NCBI GenBank assembly: GCA_031254035.1
Contig: JAIRVF010000026.1
Coordinates: forward strand, 1 to 55,754
Direction of reading: 5' to 3'
Length of the DNA: 55,754 bases
Source: Paenibacillus sp.
Lineage (GTDB): Bacteria; Bacillota; Bacilli; Paenibacillales; Paenibacillaceae
Shown: piece by piece, positions 16,474 through 25,813 of the stretch
Layout: each line of letters starts with the position of its first letter
How positions within the stretch are numbered: the stretch's first letter is position 1
Position numbers and translations under genes: made by a program
Notes under the pieces: generated by a model
Told to the model about the DNA's origin: nothing
Seen by the model: only the letters and a program-made list of their open reading frames with translations
The model's database searches: none

Positions 16474-17841
16474 CTATTCATTTAAATAGGTGGTCACCCG
16501 GTTCTGGATCAGCTTCGCCACATCCTCTGCAGACTTCTGTCCATTAAAGAAGGTTACAGACTCTCCGCTTACGATGGGAAGTACTTTACCATCTACGTCC
16601 ACGTATCGATCCGCGCTTTGAACGAATTGTTTGAACGTCGTAAATGCCTCGTCCGATACCTTGACTTTTTTGCCGTCCGGAATATTGTATGTTCCACTTT
16701 TTACTTTTTCCTGAAGTTCGCCTGTTTTTTTGTCGTTCACGGACTTAAGTAGAGAGAAACCTTCTCTATCTTGTAGCGATTGCGCCTCGTCAGATAATAG
16801 GAAAGAAATGACCTTCCACGCTTCGTCTTTCACCGGAGAATTGGCCCGGATCGCAAATTCGGATAAAGGAAAAATCCGCGTTCCTTCTGATTGCCCCGTA
16901 TGCGGCTTTTGCAGCAGTACCGGATTTTCAAAGTTTGAATATAGGCGAATAAGGTCATTCGGCGACATTAAAGAGGTGGAGGAAAACAACTGATTGCCCA
17001 TTTCCCCTTGCTCTGCAGTCATGACTTTTTCATCGTACATTTTTTTGATCTGCTGCATCAGTTCTACAAATTCGGGGGAGTCGAACTTTGCCTTTTTCGC
17101 CGCACGGTCGACGAACTGCGCGTAATTCTCCACGAGCATTTCCGTGAGAATCATATCCGGCGGGTAATTTGCCACGGCAAAAAGTTGTTTCTTGCCGCCC
17201 TTACCTGCTTGTTGAATGAGCTGCTTCGAGATTTCCTCAAAGGAACTCCAGTTCCAGCTCTTATCGTCGATCTTTACATTGGAGTTCTTAATCGCATTCC
17301 CGTCGCCTACGAATGCCGCTATTCCGAGCCCGGAAGGAATCTTATACAAACCACCATTTAATTTCAAAGATTCTAATACTTTCATTTGTAAATCGTTTTT
17401 ATTCAGCGTTTGATCCTGATCCAATAAATCATTCATGTTGAGAAGCAGCTGCTTGCTCACATATTCTTCGAAAGGCAATCCGCCTACTTCGATAATATCC
17501 GGGCCTTTCCCTGATAACACGGCTGTATTCGTCGTTTTTTTGTATTTTTCATATTCGCCTGGACCCCATGTTTCCCCCTTGTTTTTATAGGATTGGATTT
17601 GCAGGTCAATATCAGGATATTTTTCTTTGAACTTCCTCTCCAAACTCTGGTAGAACGAATTTGACTCCTGAATGGATAATGTAACGACGGTTTTTCCCAC
17701 TTTTTTGGACTGCTTTTCCTTGGCTTCCTCTTTGTTGGGCTGCTTGACCTTAGCTTCCTCTTGTCCACTGCTTCCCGATCCGCATGCCGTTGCGGTTGTC
17801 ATGATTGCCCCCATTAATATCATCAAAAGCCATTTTTTCAT
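16474..17841 (-). CDS. extracellular solute-binding lipoprotein, family 1-like
   Basis: A 455-residue lipoprotein. The signal peptide WLLMILMGAIMTTATAC ends in a lipobox cysteine near residue 19 (TATAC-GSGSSG), followed by a charged Lys/Glu/Gln linker to about 50. The binding-protein fold then shows SNSFYQSLERKFKEKYPDID and LSGKGPDIIEVGG, typical of CUT1 sugar-binding proteins. I start at ATG 17841 (GGGAGGA about nine bases upstream); the frame extends to 17895 but that part overlaps an intergenic repeat. It should deliver substrate to the permeases at 19402-21161. The ligand is unknown. Confidence 0.82.
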   Translation of the reverse strand: MKKWLLMILMGAIMTTATACGSGSSGQEEAKVKQPNKEEAKEKQSKKVGKTVVTLSIQESNSFYQSLERKFKEKYPDIDLQIQSYKNKGETWGPGEYEKYKKTTNTAVLSGKGPDIIEVGGLPFEEYVSKQLLLNMNDLLDQDQTLNKNDLQMKVLESLKLNGGLYKIPSGLGIAAFVGDGNAIKNSNVKIDDKSWNWSSFEEISKQLIQQAGKGGKKQLFAVANYPPDMILTEMLVENYAQFVDRAAKKAKFDSPEFVELMQQIKKMYDEKVMTAEQGEMGNQLFSSTSLMSPNDLIRLYSNFENPVLLQKPHTGQSEGTRIFPLSEFAIRANSPVKDEAWKVISFLLSDEAQSLQDREGFSLLKSVNDKKTGELQEKVKSGTYNIPDGKKVKVSDEAFTTFKQFVQSADRYVDVDGKVLPIVSGESVTFFNGQKSAEDVAKLIQNRVTTYLNE

Positions 17842-17875
17842 CGTATGATTTCCTCCCATGTTTTTTGACTCAATA

Positions 17876-18120
17876 ACGAAATTAGTTCTTGGCATTGTGC
17901 GAGGTGGCCGCTGCGGTTACGGATCGTTCTTCCGATCGCTGTTGTCTCCAAATTTCTTGAATTTTATTTTTTTTAAAGGTAGAAATTCGGAGACAGCGTA
18001 TGCTTCCGATGCCATCTTTTCTTCGAAAAGCTTTCAGGCGAACGCTGCCGCTTCTTCAGATCGATTCCGTCCCCTCCGCTACTTTCGCTTTTTGGCAAGC
18101 ATTAATTATGAAGTTGAGCC
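17876..18120 (+). repeat. repeat family B, copy 1 (long form)
   Basis: A 245-bp non-coding element with GGTTACGGATCGTTCTTCCG, then a stem TCTCCAAATTTCT / AGAAATTCGGAGA (12 of 13 paired). A 40-base module (TGCTTCCGATGCCATC to CTTTC) and a conserved tail GATCGATTCCGTCCCCTCCG follow. It fills the gap between the HlyD-like gene and the lipoprotein gene, beginning right after the former's stop, and is nearly identical to copy 5 at 50335. Confidence 0.85.
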
Positions 18121-18139
18121 AGAATTTCCTTATTACTAC

Positions 18140-19300
18140 CTATTGCAATCGAACGCGGTTTCCATCTTGCAAAGGTTCGCTGCTTTCCAAAATGATGACG
18201 TCATCGTCATAAATGCTGCCCTGTTTAATCATTGTTTCTTTATCGTTTTTATCGCCAGTCTCAACCTTGACTTTACGTGCGATAAACACGTTGCCGAGTG
18301 CGCCCCGCTGTTCCTCCACTTTAAACACATACTTGCCCTCGCGATCCTCATGGACCGCTTTGCCCGAAACGAGTAATCCTTCTTCAAGCGTTTTTTTATC
18401 GAATCTGACTGACGCCTGCTCACCGCCTTTCAGCCCAGGATTGGCCACCTTAATGCGAAGCGTTTTTTGCGGGGTCATATCAGATTTCCCTGTCTCTTCG
18501 CCGGATGAACTGTCATAACGTGCATCTGCGTTGATGATGTCATCAATGACGCCGCGGATGGTTTCCGATTGCTGACTCTGCGCCATATCAACATCAACAT
18601 CGATTTCCTCTCCAGCCTTTATTCCTAGGCTAAGCAATAACTTGGCATCGACGGATACAGCCAGTCTGTATCCCAGACTGTTGTTGGTGAGAACGACATC
18701 TGGGTCTTCCGCTTGGGCAAAGTCTTCCATGGCATTCACTTTCGTTACGATACCGTCGAATGGAGCGGTAAGCTGTTTTTTGCTGGCTAGACTGGCTTTC
18801 ATTTCGTTGATTTTCCGCTCCTGTGAAGTGATATCCAGCTTCCCTTTTTCGATTGCGCGTTTTGCGTTCCGGAGTTTGAGTTCGTCCTCATCCGACGCCG
18901 ATTGAATATATTGGTCTTGCGTGTTTTGCTGTTCGATTTTTTGCTTTTCCAAATTGGTGATCTCGGCATTCAGCTCTTGTTCCGCAGTTATGCTGTCATA
19001 CAAGATGAGCTTCTGCCCCTTCGTCACGTGGTCTCCTTCTTTCACAAAGACTTTTTTGACCTTACACCCCGATGTATTCGGCAGCTTAACTTCAGATAGA
19101 GGCGTAAGGACACCGCTGCCTTCAACCGTAACAGCAACGCTACCTTTCTCCGGTTTCTCCGTCCCGACTTTCGGTAGAGTCAACGATTGCAGTGTATTGC
19201 TGAAAAAAGTGAAAAACAGCAACACCCCGACAAAAAAAATGAACACGAGCTGAATAATTCGTTTGCGTTTTCGGTCTGCCTGTTCTTTTCCAAGCTCCAT
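18140..19300 (-). CDS. HlyD-like membrane fusion / periplasmic adaptor protein
   Basis: A 386-residue membrane-anchored adaptor. One N-terminal transmembrane helix (residues about 15-35, IIQLVFIFFVGVLLFFTFF) is followed by the biotinyl-lipoyl-like half VKKVFVKEGDHVTKGQKL, a coiled-coil hairpin (NLEKQKIEQQNTQDQY to ERKINEMKASLASKK) and the return half LTAPFDGIVTKVNAMEDF. Such proteins normally partner MacB-like exporters or RND pumps. Here the partners are importer-type permeases and a binding protein, which is unusual. ATG 19300 is chosen (GGAGGAG about 11 bases upstream); the longer frame has no signal. Confidence 0.85.
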   Translation of the reverse strand: MELGKEQADRKRKRIIQLVFIFFVGVLLFFTFFSNTLQSLTLPKVGTEKPEKGSVAVTVEGSGVLTPLSEVKLPNTSGCKVKKVFVKEGDHVTKGQKLILYDSITAEQELNAEITNLEKQKIEQQNTQDQYIQSASDEDELKLRNAKRAIEKGKLDITSQERKINEMKASLASKKQLTAPFDGIVTKVNAMEDFAQAEDPDVVLTNNSLGYRLAVSVDAKLLLSLGIKAGEEIDVDVDMAQSQQSETIRGVIDDIINADARYDSSSGEETGKSDMTPQKTLRIKVANPGLKGGEQASVRFDKKTLEEGLLVSGKAVHEDREGKYVFKVEEQRGALGNVFIARKVKVETGDKNDKETMIKQGSIYDDDVIILESSEPLQDGNRVRLQ

Positions 19301-19401
19301 ATCCCGTCTTTCTCCTCCTAAAACCTCACAATTAGGCGCGATCAAGAAAAAGATAATAACAGCCATTTTCTTGACACGCCCTATTATTTTTTGATCGCAC
19401 C

Positions 19402-20281
19402 TTAGCCCTTGATGCCAGACAATTGAATCCCTTCAATAAAATACGATTCCGCATACAGGAACAGCAGCACCATCGGGGTCATGTACAGCATGGAAGCCGC
19501 AAATGCGATTCCCCGCTCCCCATTGTTGATTGTGGACAAATAAACCGACAGCGGCTGCTTGAACGGGTCATCCAAAAAAATAAGCGGCTGCTCGACCATA
19601 TTCCAATAATCAACGAACAATAAAATAATGAGCGCAGCCAAACCCGGTTTGATCATCGGCAGAATAATTTTAAGAAAGATCCGCACATGTCCGGCCCCGT
19701 CTATTTTCGCGGCTTCAATATAGGTGTAGGGAATATCCAGCATGAACTGCCTGAGCATAAACACTCCGAATGCCGCAAAAATCCCCGGTAAAATAACCGC
19801 ATTGGCACTGTTTAGGATTCCGATTTTATCCGCCATAATGTAATTGGGCACAAGTGTCACTTGAAACGGCATTAGCATCGTTAACACATAGATCAGAAAA
19901 AGAGGTTCCCTGCCGCGGAACTTTAGTTTTGGCAAAAGCGTATGCGGCAAGCGCTCCGACCGCAGTCTGTCCGGCAATGATCGGCATCACGAGCAGTACG
20001 GAGTTCCAAAACATCGTAAGATATTTGGGATTGTTCACAAACACCTTGCCATATTGCTCTAAAGACACTTTGTCCGGCAGCAATTTCAAATTGACGAATG
20101 GGGTCGTTCTACCGACAGACGACTCGTTTATTTTCCCAATGGGCCCGTAATTGACTTCAATTTCATTTGCTGTCGTTAGCGAATTCGTGAACGTAATCAT
20201 AATAGGAAATAATAACAGGATCGCAATGATGCTCATCACGAGTGTTAATGCACTTTTTCGAAGCACATTGGCAACTGGCAT
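19402..20281 (-). pseudogene. CUT1 sugar ABC permease (MalG-like), frameshifted
   Basis: The 5' frame (ATG 20281 to about 19930) has the first membrane helices (SALTLVMSIIAILLLFPIMI) and ends in ALAAYAFAKTKV. The 3' frame resumes with LKFRGREPLFLIYVLTMLMP and contains the permease EAA loop EAAKIDGAGHVRIFLKIILP. The two join near 19915-19930, where one base appears gained or lost. Joined, the product of about 293 residues is a normal MalG-type subunit. It lies 13 bases after the partner permease. If the shift is real, the importer is dead. Confidence 0.85.
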
Positions 20282-20294
20282 TGGATCTTCCCCC

Positions 20295-21161
20295 CTATTC
20301 CATGTAGCGCCGATGCCGGCGTTCCAGTGCGAACAAGATGATCACGACCAGCAAAATGCAGCAACACATCAAATTCGCCGCTGCAGTCAGCTTCTGAATG
20401 TCGAGCGACATAAACATGTTGTTCATGTAATGCTGCATCATATAAATGCTGTCATGCGGATAATCGCCTGCGATCAAATACGTCTCACGGAACACTTTAA
20501 ACGAGTTGATGATCGACATAATGACGACAAAAAACATGGTGGAGGTTAAATAAACCAGCGTAATGCTCCTAAACTGGCGTAAACGTCCCGCTCCTTCAAT
20601 CTGAGCTGTTTCATAATAGTCTTTCGGGATTTGCTGCAACCCGGCCAAAAATAAAATGACGTTATAACCAAGGTTCTTCCACAAATACACGGCAATGACC
20701 ACAACTCTGGCGGCATCCGTTTTCATCCAATCCACGCGGGCAATCCCGTAATGGCTTAGCCAGGCATTCAAAGACCCGTTCCAATCGAACAGAATCTGCC
20801 AGATCATGATTATCGAAGCAACAGGTACGACGAGCGGCATCACATAAGCGGTTCGCAGCCATTTCCGAAGATATGTACTTTGGTTCAAAAGAAGTGCCAG
20901 GCCCAGTGACAACGCTAGCATCAGCGGAACGCTAACCGCACTGAAATAAAGCGTGTTGGACGCTGCTTTGCGGAAGGATGCGCTCGCCAGCAGCTCCCGG
21001 TAATTGTTAACCCCGACAAAATGCCCGTCTAATGTATTGTTCATAAAGGAGTAAAATCCGCCCATAACGAACGGGATCAGGTAAAACAGCGCGAATCCGA
21101 CGCCGCTGGGCAAGAGGAACATCATTGCTGCTGAAGCATCCTTACGGAGCCAGAATTTCAT
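20295..21161 (-). CDS. CUT1 sugar ABC permease (MalF-like)
   Basis: A 288-residue membrane subunit with about six helices (residues 10-30 MMFLLPSGVGFALFYLIPFV). The cytoplasmic EAA loop is ETAQIEGAGRLRQFRSITL at about 200-218. It forms the channel with the frameshifted permease downstream. No ATPase gene is present; CUT1 systems often share an MsmX-type ATPase. The ATG at 21161 has AAAGGATGG upstream. It is the first gene of the operon running to 13780. Confidence 0.88.
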   Translation of the reverse strand: MKFWLRKDASAAMMFLLPSGVGFALFYLIPFVMGGFYSFMNNTLDGHFVGVNNYRELLASASFRKAASNTLYFSAVSVPLMLALSLGLALLLNQSTYLRKWLRTAYVMPLVVPVASIIMIWQILFDWNGSLNAWLSHYGIARVDWMKTDAARVVVIAVYLWKNLGYNVILFLAGLQQIPKDYYETAQIEGAGRLRQFRSITLVYLTSTMFFVVIMSIINSFKVFRETYLIAGDYPHDSIYMMQHYMNNMFMSLDIQKLTAAANLMCCCILLVVIILFALERRHRRYME

Positions 21162-21370
21162 GGTTGTCCATCCTTTCACTACCTGGTGCAAAGGGGTGTA
21201 CATTTATAAAATTTCAATCTATCGAAACCTCCTTCTTAAATCTCTGCAACCTGTCTTCATGACTAAGAATAGAAAATACTTTTTAAATAGAAAGGGGGTA
21301 AATATTAAATAATCCTTAAATTCCAAACGGGGGAACGTATCTTTAAACCGAATCTCTTTTATGCCAATAG

Positions 21371-21413
21371 AAAAAAGAAACCCTATACCTTTTCACAAGG
21401 TTAGAGTTTCTTA
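21371..21413 (-). terminator. terminator after the acetyltransferase gene
   Basis: AGAAAC-CTATACCTT pairs with AAGGTTAGAGTTTCT with small internal mismatches. On the minus strand it is followed by six or more T. It separates the acetyltransferase from the permease operon. Confidence 0.7.
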
Positions 21414-21436
21414 GGGGAGATTTTCAAATCTTCTCG

Positions 21437-21492
21437 TGGATAAAACATCGTTAATCGCTCCGCTGATCCGGCTACCTAGCGCATATTGCTGC
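21437..21492 (-). pseudogene. fragment of the small amber-interrupted gene (second copy)
   Basis: The minus strand reads QYALGSRISGAIND, matching QYAPGSRIRGAIAM of the gene at 11242-11541, and the DNA is alike over about 55 bp. It overlaps the last codons of the acetyltransferase at 21476, so a partial copy seems to be fused to that gene's end. Confidence 0.5.
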
Positions 21493-21910
21493 TATCATAT
21501 TGCAGAACCCAATATTCTTCTCCCGGTTGACCCTCTTCAACGACTTTCTTCAAACCCATCTTCTCATAAAATTTTAGCGCTTTCCGATTTTCGGATACGC
21601 ACTTCAATCTGATTGGTTTATCCATTTTCTCTATGGAAGCCTTAAGCAACAAACTGCCAATGCCCTTACCCGGGAAATCCGGATGAACAAATAAATTATG
21701 GATAAAGTTGTCCGGCAAGTATAAAGAAGCAAATCCAAGGATACGCCGATCTTCTTCCGCTAAAATTACAAATTCTCCTTCCGTTTGCTTATCAAAATCT
21801 TCCAACGTCATTTCTGCCGGATCCGCCCAATGAAAATTCACGCGGCGCGATTCCAAATAAATTTTTCTTAGTTCCGGGTAATCTGATTCATTTGCCTCTC
21901 TTATGATCAT
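21476..21910 (-). CDS. GNAT-family N-acetyltransferase
   Basis: A 144-residue cytoplasmic acetyl-CoA-dependent transferase. The acetyl-CoA loop is FVHPDFPGKGIGSLLLKASI near residues 75-95 and the C-terminal beta-bulge element is ENRKALKFYEKMGLKKV. The acceptor is unknown. The ATG is preceded by AGAGGTG. The last residues DSSNMR probably come from the fused fragment of another gene. It has its own terminator. Confidence 0.85.
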   Translation of the reverse strand: MIIREANESDYPELRKIYLESRRVNFHWADPAEMTLEDFDKQTEGEFVILAEEDRRILGFASLYLPDNFIHNLFVHPDFPGKGIGSLLLKASIEKMDKPIRLKCVSENRKALKFYEKMGLKKVVEEGQPGEEYWVLQYDSSNMR

Positions 21911-22107
21911 TCCATATCACCTCTCCACTCTATAATACCAAACGCTCCGGGATTTCTTCCGCATTCGGACCCATGAAGACGGCAAAATTTTCAGCTTTTC
22001 AGGTGATTCGGTTTATGTGCAAGCAATTCGCCCGATTTAGGAGTGAGTAGGTTTGATCACGTGAGCCATTTTTTAATTCTAATTCTCTTGATAAATAAGA
22101 GTTTCAC

Positions 22108-22256
22108 GGAGGCCGCTGCGCGGTCAGCCGTTACTCCCATCGCTGTTGTCACCTGATTTTTTTGAATATATATAAGCGGTAAAAATATGGCAACAGCTTA
22201 TGCTTCCGATGTTAGCTCTTCTTCGAAAAGCTCTTGGGCGAACGCTAACGCTTGTC
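22108..22256 (+). repeat. repeat family B, copy 2 (diverged)
   Basis: The element starts GGAGGCCGCTGCG and keeps the central hairpin with different bases: GCTGTTG pairs with CAACAGC. It then shares the module TATGCTTCCGATG with copy 1. It lies in the 770-bp gene-free stretch 21911-22683, which otherwise holds only family A repeats and a terminator. Confidence 0.7.
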
Positions 22257-22420
22257 CGTAATCATCTGCCCTCTCCGCAGCAGAGATGTCTTTCCTTTTG
22301 GAATTAGAATGTTCGGCATTCTTCCTAATTGTTACACGAAACCCACTCCTCAGAGTGGCCTTTTCCATAGTAGATCTAACTCAATACGCCCTGAAAGATT
22401 TTTCGAATCTAAAATGCGGG

Positions 22421-22602
22421 ACGAAACTGGGTATCGTTATATCCACAAAAACGGTACCGTTTTAAATCTAACGAAACTACAGTATGTTATTTAGGCGAAA
22501 TACAGCCGTATAAGCCTCTGTTGAACTGAATAACGTTTCCTAGTTTCGCAAGACATTTTAGAAGCTCATTTTTACCCGAATAACGATTGTGTGTTTCGTT
22601 AG
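22421..22602. repeat. repeat family A, cluster 2 (four cores, both orientations)
   Basis: Cores lie at 22421-22440 and 22468-22490 (inverted: CTAACGAAACT-N6-GTTAT type) and at 22530-22552 and 22580-22602 (direct: ATAACG-N6-AGTTTCG). The cluster is arranged as two inverted then two direct copies. Confidence 0.75.
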
Positions 22603-22635
22603 CCGATAATTGGTTGATGAGATGGAAAATAAATA

Positions 22636-22670
22636 AACAAAAGCGACAGTCATTTGCACTGTCGCCTTTG
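22636..22670 (-). terminator. terminator after the secreted coiled-coil protein gene
   Basis: GCGACAGT (22643-22650) pairs perfectly with ACTGTCGC (22658-22665). The minus strand continues TTTTGTTTATTT. Confidence 0.85.
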
Positions 22671-22683
22671 TTTATATTCGGAA

Positions 22684-23229
22684 TTAAAAATGTTCGCTTC
22701 TATATCTTGTTATGGAGTCCAAGATGTTGGAAAATTCGTTGTCTATATCGTTAAGACGTTTTTTCACATACTCGTCAATTTCAGCTTTACTTCGATTGTC
22801 TTTACCTTCCAGGTTGCCCTTAATTTCCTTCACCAATGATGTTTTTTCAAGATTGATTTTCTTAAGGTTTTCATTTATCGATTGTTTTATATCTCTTACG
22901 GACTTTGAGCAGGAGGACTTCGCAGCATTTAGTACTTTTTTATCTGCATCTATAGCTGCTTTTGCATTCGCAATTTCCTCTTTACTGGCTTTATTCTTAA
23001 CAGCCATTTTATATCTATCAACTGTAGCCTTAGATTTTTCAGCCAGTAAAATAACATTCTTACACTGTGTGGGTTTAAGGCTATTCAGTGCTGTTTTCAC
23101 TTCTTTCAAACTACCCTTATAACCTTCAAAGTATAATTTTTCAACATAAGAAGTGGTCACGCTTGCAGCAAATGCCTGCGAAGGCAATAAGACTACCAGC
23201 ATGAGTAATAGTACTAAAGTCTTTTTCAA
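22684..23229 (-). CDS. secreted alpha-helical (coiled-coil) protein, unknown function
   Basis: Starting at TTG 23229 (AGGAGG nine bases upstream) the product has 181 residues. The signal peptide is KKTLVLLLMLVVLLPSQAFA, followed by a Lys/Glu/Ala-rich helical region (ASKEEIANAKAAIDADKKVL, INENLKKINLEKTSLVKEIK). Two cysteines (TQCKN and SSCSK) could form a disulphide. The frame extends upstream to 23304 but that part has no ribosome binding site. No family recognised. Monocistronic. Confidence 0.65.
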   Translation of the reverse strand: MKKTLVLLLMLVVLLPSQAFAASVTTSYVEKLYFEGYKGSLKEVKTALNSLKPTQCKNVILLAEKSKATVDRYKMAVKNKASKEEIANAKAAIDADKKVLNAAKSSCSKSVRDIKQSINENLKKINLEKTSLVKEIKGNLEGKDNRSKAEIDEYVKKRLNDIDNEFSNILDSITRYRSEHF

Positions 23230-23356
23230 AATCTGATTCCTCCTGTATAGTAGTACTATTACTATAAGGTAGATTATGGAACATAGCAACGTTTTTACGT
23301 TCATCCACCTTATGGGGCGATGATAGGTATGACTCCCCCATGTTTCCCCATTTCAA

Positions 23357-25645
23357 TTATGTCTTCAAAGTATATTTCTCCCGCGAAATTCGCGTCGCTG
23401 CAACCATGTTGCGCAAGGACTCCAACGACTCATCCATTCCGCGCGTTTTTAATCCGCAATCCGGATTAATCCAGAAAAGCTTTGGATCCAGCACACGCAA
23501 AGCGCGGTCGATCATGCCGGTCATTTCATCCACTCGCGGAACGCGTGGGCTGTGGATGTCATATACCCCTAAACCGATCCCGAGCTTATAAGTGTTCAGC
23601 TCGAAGCTGTGAATCAGTTCGCCGTGACTACGCGATGTCTCGATTGAAATGACATCCGCATCCATTGCTTCAATCGAATTGATCATGTCATGGAATTCAC
23701 AGTAGCACATATGCGTATGAATCTGGGTCGTATTTTGCACGGTGCATGTGGTCATGCGGAACGCTTTGACAGCCCAATTCAGATACTCCGACTGCTCTTC
23801 TTCCTTCAGCGGCAACCCTTCGCGAACCGCAGGCTCATCGACTTGAATCATGCCAATACCTGCTTGCTCAAGTGCCTCTACTTCCTGACGAAGCGCATAT
23901 GCCAACTGGTAAGCGATTTGCTCGCGCGGGATGTCGTCACGAACGAAGGACCAATTCATAATCGTAATAGGCCCCGTCAGCATACCCTTAACAGGCTGCC
24001 TTGTTTTCGATTGAGCGTACTTTGTTTCCCGGGCGGTCATCGCTTTCTCAAACGCTACATCTCCGAAGATAATCGGAGGTTTCACACATCGAGAACCGTA
24101 TGACTGAACCCAACCAAACTGTGTAAATGCAAAACCCGCAAGTTTCTCGCCGAAAAACTCGACCATGTCCGTTCTTTCAAATTCGCCGTGCACAAGCACA
24201 TCCAGACCGATATCCTCCTGCAGTTGGATCCAAAGATCGATTTGCTCGTGGATGAAGCTCTCGTACTGCTCTTCGGTCCATTCTCCCTTGCGCCAACGTT
24301 GACGGGCCTTACGTACCTCTGTAGACTGCGGAAAGCTTCCAATCGTTGTTGTCGGCAAAATTGGCAGCTGCCATTTCTGCTGTTGAAGGGTATGGCGCTC
24401 GGAAAATGGCAGCTGCCGCTCAGGATTCCGGCTGCTCATTGCAGTCACCGCCTGCTGGATATCCTTGCGGTTACGCACAGCGGATTGCTTCAAGGCCTGC
24501 AAATCGTGCTCGCATGCTGCCAGTTCGTCCACGACCGTATTTTTGCCTGAAGAAATGGCTTTCGTCACAAGGACAATTTCGTCTAGCTTTTCATCTGCAA
24601 ATGCGAGAGCATTCTTAAGTTCGGTTGAAAGCTTCACTTCATTTTTAATCGTAACTGGAACATGCAGCAAACTACAGGATGATTGCACAATGATCCGGTC
24701 TTCGGTTACGAATGGAGACAACCCTTCCAGCAATGCCAGTTTCTCACCAAGCGAAGCCTTCCAGATGCCGCGACCATCAATGACTCCCGCACCCAAAACT
24801 TTGTCTGTGGGGAAACCATGCTCATTTACCGATTGCAAATTCCCGGAGAATCCATGTACAAAATCTAGCCCAATCCCTTTGACGGGCAGCCCAATGATTT
24901 CACAGTAATTTTCCACCGACTCAAAATAGGTCTGCAGCATGATGTTCAGCCCTGGTACCGCGGTGGAAAACGTCTCATAGATGGTATTCAGCCGCTTCCT
25001 GTCCGCGTCGTTTAATTTCGTGACGAGTATCGGTTCATCCATTTGTACCCATTGTACACCTTCCTGTGCAAGCTCCTTAAGAATCTGTACGTATAACGGC
25101 AGCAGGCGGTTCAGCCAACCATCCGTTTCCTCCGGAGCATATCCTTTTGATAGTTTCAGAAAAGTGAGAGGTCCTACAATCACCGGTTTCCCTTCAATAC
25201 CGAGCATTTCTTTGGCTTCGCGGTAAGCTGCAAGCGGTTTGTTTTCGGTAATCGCAGGCGCTACTCCATCCAATTCCGGAACGATGTAATGGTAGTTGGT
25301 GTTAAACCATTTGGTCATTTCACTTGCTGCTCCATCCTTTGTCCCGCGGGCCATGCCGTAATATACGGATAATGGCACAACGCCTCCTCCATAAGAAAAA
25401 CGATTGGGTACAATTCCAAACATCACCGCTGTATCCAGAACATGATCATAATAGCTGAAATCATTGACCGGAATGAAATCGATTCCCTTTTCCTGCTGTT
25501 TGCGCAAATGATTTAAGCGGATTTCCTGCAGCTCCGCGTGAAACTCTGCTTCTTCAAGTTTCCCGGACCAAAACGCTTCTAGAGCTTTTTTCCATTCACG
25601 ATCTGCACCAATACGCGGATATCCCAGCACACTACTTTTCACCAT
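23357..25645 (-). CDS. metE: cobalamin-independent methionine synthase
   Basis: A 762-residue cytoplasmic zinc enzyme that transfers a methyl group from 5-methyltetrahydropteroyl-triglutamate to homocysteine, the last step of methionine synthesis. The N-terminal half starts LGYPRIGADREWKKALE. The C-terminal catalytic half has LPTTTIGSFPQS, HGEFERTDMVEFFGE and the zinc ligands in HMCYCEFHD and WINPDCGLKTR. Full length for the family. The ATG at 25645 has AGGAG nine bases upstream. No S-box or T-box is visible; a long perfect palindrome lies about 75 bases upstream. Confidence 0.96.
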   Translation of the reverse strand: MVKSSVLGYPRIGADREWKKALEAFWSGKLEEAEFHAELQEIRLNHLRKQQEKGIDFIPVNDFSYYDHVLDTAVMFGIVPNRFSYGGGVVPLSVYYGMARGTKDGAASEMTKWFNTNYHYIVPELDGVAPAITENKPLAAYREAKEMLGIEGKPVIVGPLTFLKLSKGYAPEETDGWLNRLLPLYVQILKELAQEGVQWVQMDEPILVTKLNDADRKRLNTIYETFSTAVPGLNIMLQTYFESVENYCEIIGLPVKGIGLDFVHGFSGNLQSVNEHGFPTDKVLGAGVIDGRGIWKASLGEKLALLEGLSPFVTEDRIIVQSSCSLLHVPVTIKNEVKLSTELKNALAFADEKLDEIVLVTKAISSGKNTVVDELAACEHDLQALKQSAVRNRKDIQQAVTAMSSRNPERQLPFSERHTLQQQKWQLPILPTTTIGSFPQSTEVRKARQRWRKGEWTEEQYESFIHEQIDLWIQLQEDIGLDVLVHGEFERTDMVEFFGEKLAGFAFTQFGWVQSYGSRCVKPPIIFGDVAFEKAMTARETKYAQSKTRQPVKGMLTGPITIMNWSFVRDDIPREQIAYQLAYALRQEVEALEQAGIGMIQVDEPAVREGLPLKEEEQSEYLNWAVKAFRMTTCTVQNTTQIHTHMCYCEFHDMINSIEAMDADVISIETSRSHGELIHSFELNTYKLGIGLGVYDIHSPRVPRVDEMTGMIDRALRVLDPKLFWINPDCGLKTRGMDESLESLRNMVAATRISREKYTLKT

Positions 25646-25718
25646 CTCGTAACACTCCTAAGACAATTTTGTTACAAGAAAGATAACATGTTTTCTGAGA
25701 TATAGTGTAACTGTAATA

Positions 25719-25761
25719 AACTATACCCAGCTATAGCCTGAGGCTATAGCTGGGTATAGTT
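25719..25761. promoter_or_regulatory. perfect 20-bp-arm palindrome between GH35 gene and metE
   Basis: Arms AACTATACCC... (25719-25738) and ...GGGTATAGTT (25742-25761) are exact inverted repeats around TGA. On the minus strand TTTATTAC follows, so it may terminate the GH35 transcript. It could also be an operator for metE. The sequence alone does not decide. Confidence 0.6.
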
Positions 25762-25813
25762 GAAGTTCGCTATTGCATCTTTGTCATATCAATGAATGGC
25801 TTAAGTAGCCAGG

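Noticed and set aside
18902..19253. Plus-strand frames opposite the HlyD-like gene
   Set aside because: Shadows of the coiled-coil and lipoyl regions, without ribosome binding sites.
25646..25813. S-box or T-box riboswitch ahead of metE
   Set aside because: No S-box or T-box consensus is visible; only the long palindrome is present.
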